From Malus domestica (lineage: Eukaryota > Streptophyta > Magnoliopsida > Rosales > Rosaceae): a DNA stretch of 64,000 bases. The notes beneath the pieces were generated by a model. It was not told where the DNA came from. It ran no database searches and worked only from the letters and a program-made list of their open reading frames with translations. A program made the position numbers and the translations under genes. Positions 46,401 through 57,119 of the stretch are shown here, one piece after another. Each line of letters opens with the position of its first letter. Positions within the stretch are counted from its first letter, which is position 1. The stretch lies in the NCBI RefSeq assembly GCF_042453785.1, contig NC_091671.1:28177001-28241000 (forward strand), given 5' to 3'.

Positions 46401-47337
46401 TATTAACACTCAAACACTCTACAAATAAAAAATCCTGAATCATTCTTGTGCTCACCTAATACTTATGAGTGTGATTTGAGAGCTGAACTCTAATACCTTA
46501 CAAGAGCTCATTAGTTTCCGCTCATTATCGATTATCAAAGAACAAAGTCATGCTAAAATAATTATTTTCCAAATGGTTCTGTTTTCCTTTTCAATGAAGA
46601 CAATTTTAAAAAGTATCAGCGATGTGCATTGGATGTTTGACATATTTTCCAATTTCACTTGTACATTGATCTGACTTTTACCTGTTTACAGGGTCATCAA
46701 TATGAGACAGTATCAGGTTTTATATGCGAGGCATTTGGATATATCCCAAGGACGGGTGAGAGCATCAAAGTTGTTCTTGAAAATGAAAATGAAGAGGAGA
46801 TTGAAGAGAGCAAGTCTGAAAACCAGGATAAAAAAGAAAAGCACCAAATTTTTAAACTTGAGGTATGATGTTTAATATTTTGCTGCATACAGTTCTTTGA
46901 AAATTCCGTACTTTTAGCATAATTAGGTCTCCATATTAATGCTTGCGCGTATTATTTTTTGGATGATTTGGTCAATCATATATTTGGTGGTGGTGGGGGT
47001 AGATTGGGTTTGCCTTGGATTAACTAGTATTAAAAGAGTTTTCGCTTACTTGGACCGAGTAATATCTTTGTTAGTATTGTTTTTCTTTTTGGGCCAGATA
47101 CTAGCAGGAAATGCCAGAAAGGTTGGTGCTGTTCGATTTGAAAGGATAGAGAATGATCCTGCTACATTGGAGACCAAAGAGGTGACCCGCTTGGTTCCCA
47201 AAATCATGAAAAGAAAGTGGAATGGTGATCAGGACTCGGATGGTACAGACTACGACGAAGATTCATTTCAGAAGAGACCACAGAACACCATATCTGATGA
47301 ACATGAAGACACTGTTGATAATGTCAGTAGACATTAG
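40485..47337 (+). CDS. MGR8/MGR9-like: Chloroplast DUF21/CBS-domain protein (CNNM/CorC family), 14 exons
   Basis: Exons with GT-AG borders that keep one frame: 40485-41057, 41678-41775, 41879-41972, 42264-42341, 42493-42596, 43906-43987, 44255-44394, 44472-44550, 44661-44724, 44984-45075, 45175-45240, 45591-45707, 46692-46862 and 47098-47337. They encode 665 residues. Residues 1-70 are a Ser/Arg-rich probable plastid transit peptide. A hydrophobic segment lies near 105-125. The DUF21 membrane domain (about 158-315) includes FSMAETSITTL and LLLTEITPKSVA. Two CBS domains (about 355-485, VMTPLVDV and VLNEYGGTVGIVTLEDVVEE) and a CorC_HlyC domain (about 490-610) follow, with an acidic tail. Length and order match Arabidopsis At1g55930 and At3g13070, which I recall as plastid-envelope magnesium transporters MGR9/MGR8. 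No defect is visible. Confidence 0.9.
42597..43905 (+). other. Large intron 5 of the DUF21/CBS gene
   Basis: A 1.3-kb intron, the longest of the gene, AT-rich. It contains a partly self-complementary stretch near 42985-43070 (GACTAGTCTTCTCAG and GGAAGACTAGTCACA). No inserted gene was recognised. Intron 12 (45708-46691) is the next largest and likewise contains nothing recognisable. Confidence 0.6.
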
Positions 47338-48101
47338 TTGCATTTCGCGCGATTCCATTTTTGACGGAATCATACAAGAGGTAAAAATTGAGAAGAAAAT
47401 AACAAGAAGAATCAGGAAGGAATACTGTAAAAAGATTCAAATATTTGGGTACCAAGATTTGAAATTTTCACAGTAACCTATTGAACTTGAAATGGGCAGG
47501 ATTTATCATTTTGAATTCATTGGTTGACAGAGAGGTCATCTTTTTCCTGATAAAAATAGTGCAGATTATGTAAGATTCGATTTCTATCTTTCTATATGTC
47601 GATAGTTTTGTGTGCCATCACTGGTCACTGGGTTATAATCCAACTCACAAGTTGTGTGTCATCTATGGACTCTGATTCGGCCCACATCGAAAGATTCGAT
47701 ATGATGGCCTAGTTGACTTAACTGACTGCGCCCAAGGAACATCTTCTTCGCGTAGGTTCTTCACAGCCTTGGATGGAGAATCGAACATAAGAATTAACAA
47801 GAAACTAAGGGAAGTGAAGGTGCATAGAAATTAGAAAGTGAATAATACTTGTTCATACTGACTTTGTCAATGCAAAATTACTTTAACTATAAAAGGTTTA
47901 TCAAGTTTTTACAAAAATTTCTATGTTTGAAATATTACAGGACCAGCTTGAGGTTTAATTCACTTTCACAACACGCCCATAAAGACAAATTTACCCTTTT
48001 ATTTGCTTATTTAACATTAAAAACTTTTATAAATCAAATAAAAAAACCAAACTATTCCCTATTCATCATCTCAAACGAAACCCTAACCAAAGCACGGATG
48101 C

Positions 48102-48132
<31 letters not shown>

Positions 48133-48860
48133 GAAGCCACCCTTGTCTCAGTCTCCCATTATCATTTCTTTCAACCACGGATGAAGATATTGAATTCAGA
48201 TTTTCCAAGGTTCTAAAAGGCGCTAGATAACAGTAGGGCGGCGGGAAAGGGCATCGTGCCTAGATGCCTAGGAGGGGCCTACGTGGTTTTTATTTTTTAT
48301 TTTTTTTAATTCAATTAAACTTATTGTATAACATATAAATAAATGTCTACTTACACTTGTACATAATTGTATAGGGATACATCAATTGCAAAATATAAAC
48401 TATGAAGTACTAGAATAAGAAAAAGAGAAGCCGGCCGGTTGTGTTTTAGAGATTCTCTATGTAAGATGTTCATCCGTTAAAAAACCTCAACAAAGTTGAG
48501 TGGTGGTGAGGTTTTCTCAAAGCTCCCTTTAACGCCTACACAGAACCAAACTTTTTATGATATATTGTCCATGTTACAAATATTTCCCCTCTTTTCATCT
48601 AAGATGCTTCATTTTTGCGTCCCACCAAATGATATGTAGATGTGATCAAACCATACAGAATATGATTGGGATTCATTTGTACACTGACCAGATCACAGAC
48701 TGGACTCGGAAAGGAACATAAGACACTGCTTCTGATCATCCTGGTACATATTATAATTACATTGTTAATGCTTCCCCAATATAACTAATAGATCTCACTA
48801 GAACAATATATTCAACAATAACATTACAAAGCGATGAACCATCAGTACGTAGAAGTAGCT
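47338..48860. other. 3' flank between the two host genes
   Basis: The first several hundred bases probably include the 3' UTR of the DUF21/CBS gene. A (CT)n microsatellite lies at 48102-48128. Near 48205-48290 a block with GGCGCTAG...GCCTAGATGCCTAGGAGG resembles the GC-rich end of a dispersed plant repeat. No gene is seen. Confidence 0.5.
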
Positions 48861-49265
48861 TCACAGGCGAAGAGAAGTGTCGACATCTGAATCATCAAAA
48901 TTGTCTGTTCTGCACATGACTGGAACTGAACTTGAACCTCCGTTCCCCATATCCCGAGTCTCATCAGAAACCTTCAGGTAACTAGATTGCTTGCTCTGCA
49001 AGTTAGGTTGGAGGTACATTGAGTACTGGGGTTGGTGAGGTGGTGGCTTACAGTTGTGAGAAACTGTCAATCCAGATTGGAGAAACAACCCAGTTGGCTC
49101 GTAATATGTGGCCGGAGTACAAGTCCTGTCTGATTCAGAAAGTATCTGCCTCAAGAGCTCTCTCTCCTGCCTAATCTCCTTTGCTCTCTGCAATTGTCGA
49201 AACCTCTCTTGCAATAAGGCAATGGAAGAATGAACTGCTGTGCCATCTTTGCCTTGCCTAGCCAT
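48861..49265 (-). CDS. Uncharacterised plant protein, 134 residues, single exon
   Basis: The frame starts MARQGKDGTAVHSS and holds a conserved-looking helical block SIALLQERFRQLQRAKEIRQ followed by ERELLRQILSES (residues 14-46), probably a short amphipathic or coiled-coil segment. A Pro/Gln/Tyr-rich middle and an acidic end (DNFDDSDVDTSLRL) follow. There is no signal peptide or membrane segment. Small plant proteins with the SSIALLQERFRQLQ motif exist as far as I recall but have no assigned function. Codon use looks like a normal gene and the ORF is intact. A TATA-like TATATATAG lies about 65-75 bp upstream on this strand, where a TRIM-like element has inserted. Confidence 0.65.
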   Translation of the reverse strand: MARQGKDGTAVHSSIALLQERFRQLQRAKEIRQERELLRQILSESDRTCTPATYYEPTGLFLQSGLTVSHNCKPPPHQPQYSMYLQPNLQSKQSSYLKVSDETRDMGNGGSSSVPVMCRTDNFDDSDVDTSLRL

Positions 49266-49344
49266 AAAGAGGGGCTGTAATTATATTTCAATTGCCTTTT
49301 GAGGTGACCTTGTTGGGGTTGTATACCTATATATATAGATATAT

Positions 49345-49581
49345 TGTTGGAAAATGTTAGTATTTGGGTTTTGCTTGTTAGTTTAGGATTTGGCCCTAGC
49401 CCATCCGAGTTAGGGTTTTTTTGGTTTAGTTTTCTATAAATATTGCTTGTAATTTAATTTGAGAAATAAGTCAGTCATAATGTAACCTCTTAGGGTTTTG
49501 TAGCCATTTCGGCATTCTCAGTTTGTTTAATAATATCTTTATTCTTGTTAGTCTGGTTCATCGCGCACTTTGATATTCAAC
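49345..49581 (+). repeat. 5' LTR of the TRIM-like element
   Basis: Begins TGTTGGAAAATGTTAG and ends TTGATATTCAAC. Near-identical to the 3' LTR apart from substitutions and one indel. Confidence 0.8.
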
Positions 49582-50374
49582 TTGGTATCAGAGTAGGTTT
49601 CATCTTCAGGATTTAATTTTCTTTGGGTTGGTATCCATTTGCTTGTGTCCGTTTGTCGTTCATGTTCAGATTGTCTAGTTGTGTTTGATAGTTTGCAGGA
49701 AAAAAAACAAGTGTGTTTAATTTTTTCAGTTGTGTTGATGGCCATCTGCTCCTTCCCCGCCGTTCGTATTCGTCTCTGGTCACCTGCACGTTTTGATGAA
49801 GCTCCGACTCGAGAAACACTCGGATCGAGTTCGTCTCCACTTGAACTCCTGCAAATCAGATTTGATAACTACACCGAAACCTGATCTTTTCCATCAACAA
49901 CTTGATGACTCGCATCGTACCCGCACTCGATTCCTATGAGTCGGATCCGTCGCAGCTCGTATGGAGTCCCCTTCTGCAATTTGACTTTGCACTGGAGTTG
50001 TTTTGTTGGCTGCAATCCCTTTTTCTTTTGTTCGACTTGGTTGCTGCATGAGCAAAGCAGGAGTGGAGAAGAATAAGAAGGAAAATAATAATAATAAAAT
50101 AAAAATGGTTAGGTTTTTTAGGCCCACACGGGCAAGGAGAAAAAGTTGGTTTTTTTTTTTAAGTCGATAGGGCCCACACAAGGGTTTAGTTTGAATGATT
50201 TGGTTGCTCGTTTGGTCATCGCTCGCTTGAATTGTTTGAAGTCTGTTATTGTTGCTCACCGCAACGATCGTTTGAGTATTTGGATTAGTAAACCACTTGA
50301 GTGACATTGGGGACAGAGTAAATTGGATTTTTTTGATTGTTTGTTTGGAATTTGCATTGCCATGGAAATCTTGC

Positions 50375-50440
50375 ATTGACATCGACATCGGTATCGGCAT
50401 TGGCATCAGCATTGGTATTGGCATTGGCATTGACGTTGGA
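50375..50440. repeat. Hexanucleotide GGCATT/GACATC-type repeat inside the TRIM-like element
   Basis: About ten imperfect copies of a G-R-C-A-T-Y hexamer. They produce the Met-Pro dipeptide run of the minus-strand frame at 49894-50430, which is therefore not a credible gene. Confidence 0.75.
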
Positions 50441-50517
50441 ATTTAGAGGCTTGCATCCACATTTGCTTGTTTGCAAACTCATGTCGTTAACTGCCATGAG
50501 TTTGACCCGGGGGTCGG

Positions 50518-50770
50518 TGTTTGGAAAATATTAGTATTTAGGTTTATTTTAGTATTTGGGTTTTGCTTGTTAGTTTAGGATTTGGGCCTAACCCATCCGA
50601 GTTAGGGTTTCTTAGGTTTAGTTCTCTATAAATATTGCTTGTAATTTAGTTTGAGAAACAAGTCAGTCACAATGTAGCCTCTTAGGGTTTTGTAGCCGTT
50701 CCGGCATTCTTAGTTTGTTTAATAATATTCTTATTCTTGTTAGTTTTGTTCATCGTGTACTTTGATATTC

Positions 50771-50773
<3 letters not shown>
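50518..50773 (+). repeat. 3' LTR of the TRIM-like element
   Basis: Begins TGTTTGGAAAATATTAG and ends TTGATATTCAAC, then runs straight into a (TA)n tract. Confidence 0.8.
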
Positions 50774-50804
<31 letters not shown>

Positions 50805-51888
50805 CATGATGAGTAATTAGGAAAATGTTTATTTATTTATTTTATTAAACTTAGGCTGCTATCCATCAGATTCTAATGATGTGAACAAAGAAGAAGTATC
50901 TGCATCCTTGATGCAAAGTCCAAGAAGGCAAAGCTTGGTAGCTAAATATTCTCTGAAGTTGGGGTTAGTGAATGGGAGGATAGGCCGCAGTAAGCCTTGA
51001 TAGGGAGAAAATGGTGGGGAAAAGAGTCCAAATGGTATGTAAGGTAGCTTTTGGAAATCTCTTTGGAGGAATATATGGAGGGGATGAAGTTTTGTCGACT
51101 TGTCTCCAAGAGTTGATGTCGCTAGCTTTGGAGATGATGTTGCCTCTCTGGGTGAGGCTTTGGTGGGATCTTCTTATTATTCTTTTGGAAAATTATCTTA
51201 CTGTTTATGGGTATGGAGTCAGTCTTCCTCACGAACAAATTACATTTTGATACACGTGCAACTATTAATCCATTATAGGCTTACATAAACATAATTTCAA
51301 TCTTATTTAGCAAAAAAACTGTTCTTTTTTGTGAACAGGAAAACCCCCAAATCACCCTTTTCTTGCTTTTTGCTTTAATGAGAAATCCCTTTTGAGAAGA
51401 TAACTAGTAAAAATGAGAGTGGGAATTAGAAACCCTTTTCTTGCATGACTTGCGTTTAGGTCTATTTCGAACTTTTTAACTTCTAAGTTAAGAAGGTTGA
51501 AATATACCTAAATACAAGTTACGTACAAGAAACATACGTTACTTGGATGAAAAGTTTGATAAAGTTATTGTAAGATGAAAATTACGAATTGAGAAAAAAT
51601 TGAGTTCACAATTCACTTAAAATTTTAGTTGAAAAGACAAATTAAGAAGAAAAACAAAGTGTAAATTCATATGACATTCCAAAAAAAATTCTAGAAAATA
51701 ATGTAGAGGATGAGGATGAAGAAAGTTGAGGTTCTACCATAAAACTAATTGGCAATATGGAGAATAGTCCAACTAATTATAAGCACATGCAAGATTCCTC
51801 CTCTCATCAATATATGATTCATTCTTATCGGACGATATATATGGGGGGCATGACATGATGACAACTGACAAGAGTCGAAGGAAATTTG
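50774..51888. other. Intergenic; one exon-like open stretch
   Basis: After a (TA)n run, an open stretch at about 50855-51000 reads EEVSASLMQSPRRQSLVAKY...GRIGRSKP and stops. It follows a TTTATTTTATTAAACTTAG acceptor-like sequence, so it could be an orphan terminal exon. No family was recognised. The 51011-51290 frames contain no known domain. The rest is AT-rich. Confidence 0.35.
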
Positions 51889-51897
51889 ATTGTTTTG

Positions 51898-52119
51898 GAA
51901 TGAGGATCCTCTTCGGATCCTCTTTGTGAGGATCCCTGGGATCCTCCAATCACGTCCGTTCATCGTACATCGTGCGGTCAGTTTTCGTCAGATACTATTA
52001 TATTCAATTTTAAATAAAAAAGTTTACAATGATTTCTGACCGCACGATGTATGATGAACAAACGTGATTGGAGGATCCCCGAGATCCTCACAAAGAGAAT
52101 CCGGAGAGAATCTTCATTC
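51898..52119. mobile_element. Foldback MITE with perfect 9-bp target duplication (Mutator type)
   Basis: The left arm (GAATGAGGATCCTCTTCGG ... CATCGTGCGGTCAG) is matched by the right arm in inverse (CTGACCGCACGATG ... GAATCTTCATTC), about 84 bp each around about 55 bp. ATTGTTTTG flanks it exactly on both sides (51889-51897 and 52120-52128). Within the left arm, GGATCC units repeat three times. No coding sequence. Confidence 0.88.
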
Positions 52120-52128
52120 ATTGTTTTG

Positions 52129-52608
52129 TACCTTTTTATAGAAATGAGAGAAAGAGAACCTACCAAAAGCACAATTAAATCTAAACATGTCCCTCCAATT
52201 AGAGTGGGAAAGGCTCTTTTTTTTTCTCTCTTTACTTTCTTGTTTGTTTTCAAGTTGTTGGATGAAAATGCATCATGGTTGGTTCTAGTTTGATGCTTCT
52301 GTTTAACGCCACAAATCCATTTGTTAGTCGTTATAGGGGTAAAACAAATGAAATAACTAAAGAGCCAATTTATTACAAGTGGAGCATGCCAAGAAAGCAA
52401 AGTTAGCTATACCTATGATTATATTTAAATGTAGGTAAATATATGCTATGATTTTGTATAGTATGTTAGTACATAAACATAATCTTGTACAATCTCAAGG
52501 TGACCAAACAGAAAAACATTCCTCCAATTTCTTATCTAAAACTTTGCGAATATGTATAAAAAGTTGCAAAACAACGCTTTTGAATGAGTTTTTCTTGTCA
52601 ATACAATA
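52129..52608. other. Intergenic, no gene seen
   Basis: AT-rich. The minus-strand 140-codon frame overlapping the MITE (51978-52400) consists of MITE arm plus flank and is not supported. Confidence 0.5.
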
Positions 52609-52781
52609 TAGAGAAATGTTATGGAGACTTTCTAAAATATTGGACTTTCCATGAACTCTTTGTCACCTTATGTTTTTGGCACAATGTTTTATAATGTTAG
52701 CACGATAATTGACGTTAAACTATGAGATGACAGAGAGTTCATACAAAGTCTCACTTTAAGGGTCTCCTTAGTATTTCTCTA
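52609..52781. mobile_element. Small MITE with TAGAGAAAT termini
   Basis: The left end TAGAGAAATGTTATGGAGAC is mirrored by GTCTCCTTAGTATTTCTCTA at the right (mismatches only in the middle). Length 173 bp, AT-rich, no ORF. The flanks suggest a TA or ATA duplication. Elements with AGAGAAATG...GGAGACT ends are, as I recall, abundant in Rosaceae. Confidence 0.7.
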
Positions 52782-52899
52782 AAATATATTAGGGTTAGAT
52801 TAATTAATAACATGAATACGCATGACCATTTGGGATTGCAACATGTTGTGTTCGTTCAAAAATCAAACCCCACCAGTGAAATTGTTGTGTGCAAGTAAG

Positions 52900-53690
52900 G
52901 CTTAACACCTTGTGCGATTATTCACCACCAAAAATAAAACGCAGGCTGATAAGCCCTTGCAGTTCGATCGACAATTTGTGTAGTAATGTAGAAAATCTAA
53001 AAAGTACAAAACTCGAGTCCCTCTCCCAATATCATTTGTATTAAATTTTTTATCTTAAGAAATAGAAAAGAAGTAACCACTTGCGACCACCTGCAAACAA
53101 ACAACGAAGAAACGGTAGAGACAAACATTGTCTAATCGGCCACATTTCTAGCTTCGTTCTTCACGACAGCAAGCTTCACACACAGTCAATTCGTTGGTTT
53201 CACATACACACTTTTTTTTTTCAATATCAATGACAACTAAACATACTGATCCAAACTAGGCAAACAAACAACAAAGAAGCAGGAGAGGCGAAGAACGACA
53301 TACAGACTGAGTAGATCAAACTCCGAAAGATCAAACCTGCTATGATATCAAGTTGAATAACAGAGTAACCAATCAGGAATAACAAACTAACAAACCTAAT
53401 ACCAAATCGATTACAAACATATATAATTTTATTAACTGTAAATAAAGATTTGCCATAACGGTTACATAACTCAAAGGGACTAAATTGTGACTAACTTATT
53501 TCTCAATCTAAATTACAAGCTATATTAATAGTGACATAAACCTAAGAAAACTAAAAATACCCTAATACAAAATCAAATCGTATCTCTAATTAATTTGCTA
53601 AATAAATTAATAAATTCCTAAAAATATAGCGGCACTAAATAGTGTATGAGTACTACACAATTACTATTGTGACAAACAAGTACTAATCAT
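52900..53690 (-). mobile_element. Diverged minus-strand relative of the TRIM-like element
   Basis: On the minus strand, 53690-53352 reads as an LTR sharing CTTGTAATTTAGATTGAGAA, GTCACAAT and TTATTCAAC with the TRIM at 49345. It is followed by TTGATATCATAGCAGG, a degenerate copy of the same primer site. About 450 bp of possible internal sequence follow toward lower coordinates. No second LTR is seen, so it is partial. The outer LTR edge (near 53687, ...GACAAACA) is approximate. Confidence 0.6.
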
Positions 53691-54635
53691 ATAGTAATGA
53701 ACAATAAAGCCTTAGAAGATAAACATGAGGAAATAATAAATACTGAAAACATGACTTTAGTCTCTGAAATTTAATTTTTTTTTACATAAAATCCGACATA
53801 AATTTTTTACTCAAATAAAACTCATTGACTAGAATCCTCATAAGCAAGTTCATTAATTATGTTTGACTTTACACATTTAAAATTTTCAGATGCCTAAAAT
53901 ACCCTTATTTGAATGGCTAAAGTACACAATTAATTCCATATGGATTGTAAAGGAGAATTAATGATTTTACAAAATCAATATTTACATATGCACATGTAGG
54001 GACTTGTTGGTTTGGATCATTTATATCAATTTGATAATCATTTTTCAATTGGCACAAAGTTAGGGATTTGTTGGTTCAATCTCCCCCCCCCCCCTCCCTT
54101 TTTTTTTTCTATTTTTTTCTTCTTTTGAAAAAGGAGAAAAGCCTATAGTTTTGACATACTCGAACTCCACCATTACAATGTGTCCATATCATATAGGGGA
54201 AACTTAATATATGAGTCCAATTTTATGAGCCATTATTAGTTATAGTCCAATTTTGTTTAATTTTTGGGTTAGATCCAGTGATTCATTGTCCACATAAGTT
54301 TATTTGTATTCTCTTGCCAAATTTACCCTTAAATTGACCAATTCAGTAATTACTGTTTTTTAAGTTTGTGATTAATGTTAATCTTATCCTTAATTATATG
54401 ATTAGCGATTTAAATCTCCTTTTTTTCTTCTCCTTCCCCAAACCGTTCATTTCTCTTTTCTTGTTTCTCCCTCACAATATCTTTCTCTTCCTGCGTTAAT
54501 TTGCCCAGTAATCTTCTTCCATAATATTCTTCTTCTCCTCCTCCTTCCATAAGGATGATCAATATACATTTGATTGGTTTAAAAAAAAAAAATTGCATTA
54601 GTCAATTTTGTATTTTGGGTTCTTCGTCTCATCTT

Positions 54636-54677
<42 letters not shown>

Positions 54678-54849
54678 TAACTTGAGGTTCCATCGAATTA
54701 GCATTTTCTCTAGTGTTTCCTCCCTCAATATCATTTTTCTTCACGATTTTTTTTTGGTTTTTATCTACCTATATCACTTGTCCTTTTCTTTTTTTTTTAA
54801 TTTTATCTTTTTATATTATACTGTGCCTGTATCATGAATAATTATATTT
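53691..54849. other. AT-rich intergenic DNA with homopolymer and (TA)n tracts
   Basis: Contains a C run near 54082-54094, pyrimidine-rich stretches and (TA)n near 54649. No gene or recognisable element. Confidence 0.5.
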
Positions 54850-55035
54850 ATCTACCTATATATATTACATATTTTGTTAATAATCTATCTAAGATTAATT
54901 GTGTTTATCTACCTATATATCACAAATTAGTTGTGTTATCTACCTATACAATATGTTTTTGTTCATAGTCTATCTGTACCACAGATTATTTTGTATTATC
55001 TATCTATACAATAGGTTTTTGTTCATAGTCTACCT
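54850..55035. repeat. Degenerate minisatellite, about 60-bp unit
   Basis: ATCTACCTATA...CAATA(T/G)GTTTTTGTTCATAGTCTA-type units recur about three times with drift, giving repeated TATCTACCTATA motifs. Confidence 0.6.
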
Positions 55036-55289
55036 CTATGTTTCTTTTAATTTTTGAGAAACTTATAAGATTTGTAATAATGTGTTTTTAATTAGAAAAC
55101 GGGTAGATAAAGGTATTTGAAGATTCAAATTTTAAAAATTCAAATTTAAAGAATTAAAAAAAAATATTTTCAAGGGGCAAAACAAGTGTAATAGAAAATC
55201 AAATAAAATTGGACCCCATTAAAAAACAACTGAATTTTTTGGACCTAGGTCAAAGTGCCCCTTATATATATAGTTAAATCATTGTACTA

Positions 55290-56075
55290 TAAAAATAGGT
55301 TTTTTTATTAGCACCCCATATAATGTTGAATGCACCCCACATTAAAATTTAATATTAAGTGGCTTATGTAACCTATTATGTAATGACAATTTCGACCTTA
55401 TGAGGTTTAAAGAAAATAAGAAATTTCTAAATACACCTCAAATTACTTTTAACGTATTATTTATCTTCTTCAACTATCAAAAACCCTCTCACCCTCCACC
55501 CCATGTCTAACTATTGAAACTATAAACACGTTGATTGAGAAAAAATTTAATGAATGGAACACAATATCAATATTTCGGAAATTTCACATGAGGTAAAATT
55601 TCGTATTTGTTATTGTTTTAATTATTCAATGACATTGGTAATTATTTAAGCTTGCTTTTGCTTTCCATACTACCCAATTTCATAGGAGGCTAACCCAATA
55701 ACGCCTTTTCCATTCTTATTCATCTTATAGGGTTTATTTTTGCTCTTTTAGGTTCCTCCAAGTTGCCATTTTTTTTAGCATAAATCCTCTTTTTTGTTAG
55801 CAAAAGTCTTAAGAGACAAAGAAACAGAGATTGGCCGTGATGACCCAATGAAATTCAAGCTCAACATATTGGATTGTAGACTTCTCTTTTTAGAGAATGT
55901 TAGGGTTTTAATCCTAAGTAAATTTAATTTATAAAAAATGAAAATGAGTATTATAAGGTTTAAAGAATGTGGGGGTGTATAGAAAGTGTGGGGTGTATGT
56001 GGAAAATATTAGGTGTATGAGAATGTGGGATGTAAGGGTATTATGAGAAAGTATGTGGGGTGTATTAAGATAAAT
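55290..56075. repeat. Possible TIR element with CACCCCA-rich ends
   Basis: The left end has TAGCACCCCATATAATG...GCACCCCACATT. The right end, in inverse, has several TACACCCCACA words plus a shared CCTTATGAGGTTTAAAGAA / TATAAGGTTTAAAGAA pair in direct or inverse relation. It suggests a decayed MULE-like or MITE element of about 780 bp, but the ends cannot be fixed. Confidence 0.35.
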
Positions 56076-56097
56076 TTTAATTGAAATTTTGAGGCTT

Positions 56098-56568
56098 TCA
56101 GTATGGCTGATGACAGGTTTTTGACTTGCTGTAAATATGCATTTCTTCTTCTTCTTCTACTAATACCATATCATATCTAAAATCTTCAAACTCATCTAAG
56201 GCAAACATTTGGATCCCTCCAAATTTTAGAATACTTTTGTATGAATGAGTCCACCTGTGTGGAGAGATAGGGGATAGTCTAAAGGATTCTTCATTAATCA
56301 TGGCTATGTGCCTAGCTTTCTCCTTATGCATATGTACGTACCAATCTGGAGGGCTACTAATAAAACTTATGCAAATTTCTTTCCACTTTTCTAGATAATC
56401 TTCTGCTACTTTGATAAGTTTTCCAGGAAATGATTCTAGTTGGGAAATATGGTTAATGTATATTTTATCAAGATAGCCAAACTGTAATAGTAAGGCCGGG
56501 GTAACTTCTACCAAATTATGCTTTTTCTGATGCTCATAACTAAAATGCCATGGTCTAAAATATCTCAT
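56098..56568 (-). CDS. Unidentified ORF, 156 residues
   Basis: An intact frame starting MRYFRPWHFSYEHQKKHNLV. It has an aromatic-rich first half (TPALLLQFGYLDKIYIN, WKEICISFISSPPDWYVHMH), a second half with RWTHSYKSILKFGGIQMF, and an acidic patch VEEEEEMH near the end. There is no signal peptide or catalytic signature. Its ATG overlaps the stop of the preceding ORF (ATGA), a compact arrangement unusual for a nuclear plant gene but common in viruses and retroelements. It is most likely the coding remnant of a retroelement or an integrated pararetrovirus-like sequence. No RT, protease or zinc finger is nearby to prove it. Confidence 0.4.
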   Translation of the reverse strand: MRYFRPWHFSYEHQKKHNLVEVTPALLLQFGYLDKIYINHISQLESFPGKLIKVAEDYLEKWKEICISFISSPPDWYVHMHKEKARHIAMINEESFRLSPISPHRWTHSYKSILKFGGIQMFALDEFEDFRYDMVLVEEEEEMHIYSKSKTCHQPY

Positions 56569-56834
56569 GTTAATCTGGCCACAACTATGCTAACCTCTGG
56601 TTTACAAATACAATTCTCTGTACTATCACACATACATGGTGAATACATCTTTGTAACAATATCGATTCCTGGTTTTGGATCAAAGATAGACTGATACAAA
56701 ACATATTGTAATTGTAATTGTAATTCTTTCATGGACTGTGATGCTCTGCTCAAGATTTCATTTTGCATATCTGGTGGCATTATCCTTAATTTTGATTTTG
56801 AAATTTCTTCTAATAGGATATAATCTATTATCAA
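56565..56834 (-). CDS. Unidentified ORF, 89 residues, upstream partner
   Basis: Starts MIIDYILLEEISKSKLRIMP and holds a helical Q/L-rich stretch (SMKELQLQLQYVLYQ) and a cysteine cluster CMCDSTENCIC (C-x-C-x5-C-x-C) near residues 68-78. It ends in the ATGA overlap with the next ORF. The cysteine spacing is not a retroviral CCHC knuckle. Possibly part of one original longer frame together with its neighbours, now split. Confidence 0.35.
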   Translation of the reverse strand: MIIDYILLEEISKSKLRIMPPDMQNEILSRASQSMKELQLQLQYVLYQSIFDPKPGIDIVTKMYSPCMCDSTENCICKPEVSIVVARLT

Positions 56835-56903
56835 GTCTAAAGATATATTCCTAAGAAATCTTTCATATTTTTCTTGTTTTTCATTGTCACTCAGATGCTG
56901 ATG

Positions 56904-57119
56904 CTACTCATTATTTTTATGCTGCTCCATTTCAATGACTTCATCTAATAGCTCAATCTTAATCTCTTTTATGGGCTCACTAGCCTCTTGTTCTATTGAT
57001 TTAATAATATATTTTCCTTTATTCTTATGCTGATCAGTTTCCAAACATATTTTTAATTCTCTTTTCAAAGTGTCATTTGCCTTCTGTTGCATTATAAGAG
57101 ATTGGAGTTCTTGGTTCAT
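56904..57119 (-). CDS. Unidentified ORF, 71 residues, coiled coil
   Basis: Starts MNQELQSLIMQQKANDTLKR and is E/K/Q/I-rich throughout (IKEIKIELLDEVIEMEQHKN), suggesting a coiled coil. It stops 69 bp before the next ORF begins. The three ORFs form a same-strand series of about 1 kb preceded by a (TA)n tract at about 57165. Confidence 0.3.
   Translation of the reverse strand: MNQELQSLIMQQKANDTLKRELKICLETDQHKNKGKYIIKSIEQEASEPIKEIKIELLDEVIEMEQHKNNE

Larger units (their letters stand above)
49345..50773 (+). mobile_element. TRIM-like small LTR retrotransposon
   Basis: Two LTRs of 237 bp (49345-49581) and 256 bp (50518-50773) flank about 936 bp without gag or pol. The 5' LTR is followed by TTGGTATCAGAG, the usual initiator-methionine tRNA primer site. 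A purine-rich CCCGGGGGTCGG precedes the 3' LTR. Each LTR holds a TATA box CTATAAATA (49433 and 50625 region). The target is a TATATA tract, so the TATAT duplication is plausible but not diagnostic. The 3' LTR has an extra 19-bp partial duplication of TTAGTATTT near its start. Confidence 0.8.

Noticed and set aside
48860..49345. The 134-residue gene as the capsid gene of a retroelement
   Set aside because: It lacks gag motifs, lies outside the TRIM LTRs and is on the opposite strand. It reads as an independent host ORF.
49894..50430. 178-codon minus-strand frame with Met-Pro repeats
   Set aside because: It is the reverse reading of a hexanucleotide repeat and non-coding TRIM sequence, with no domain or codon signal.
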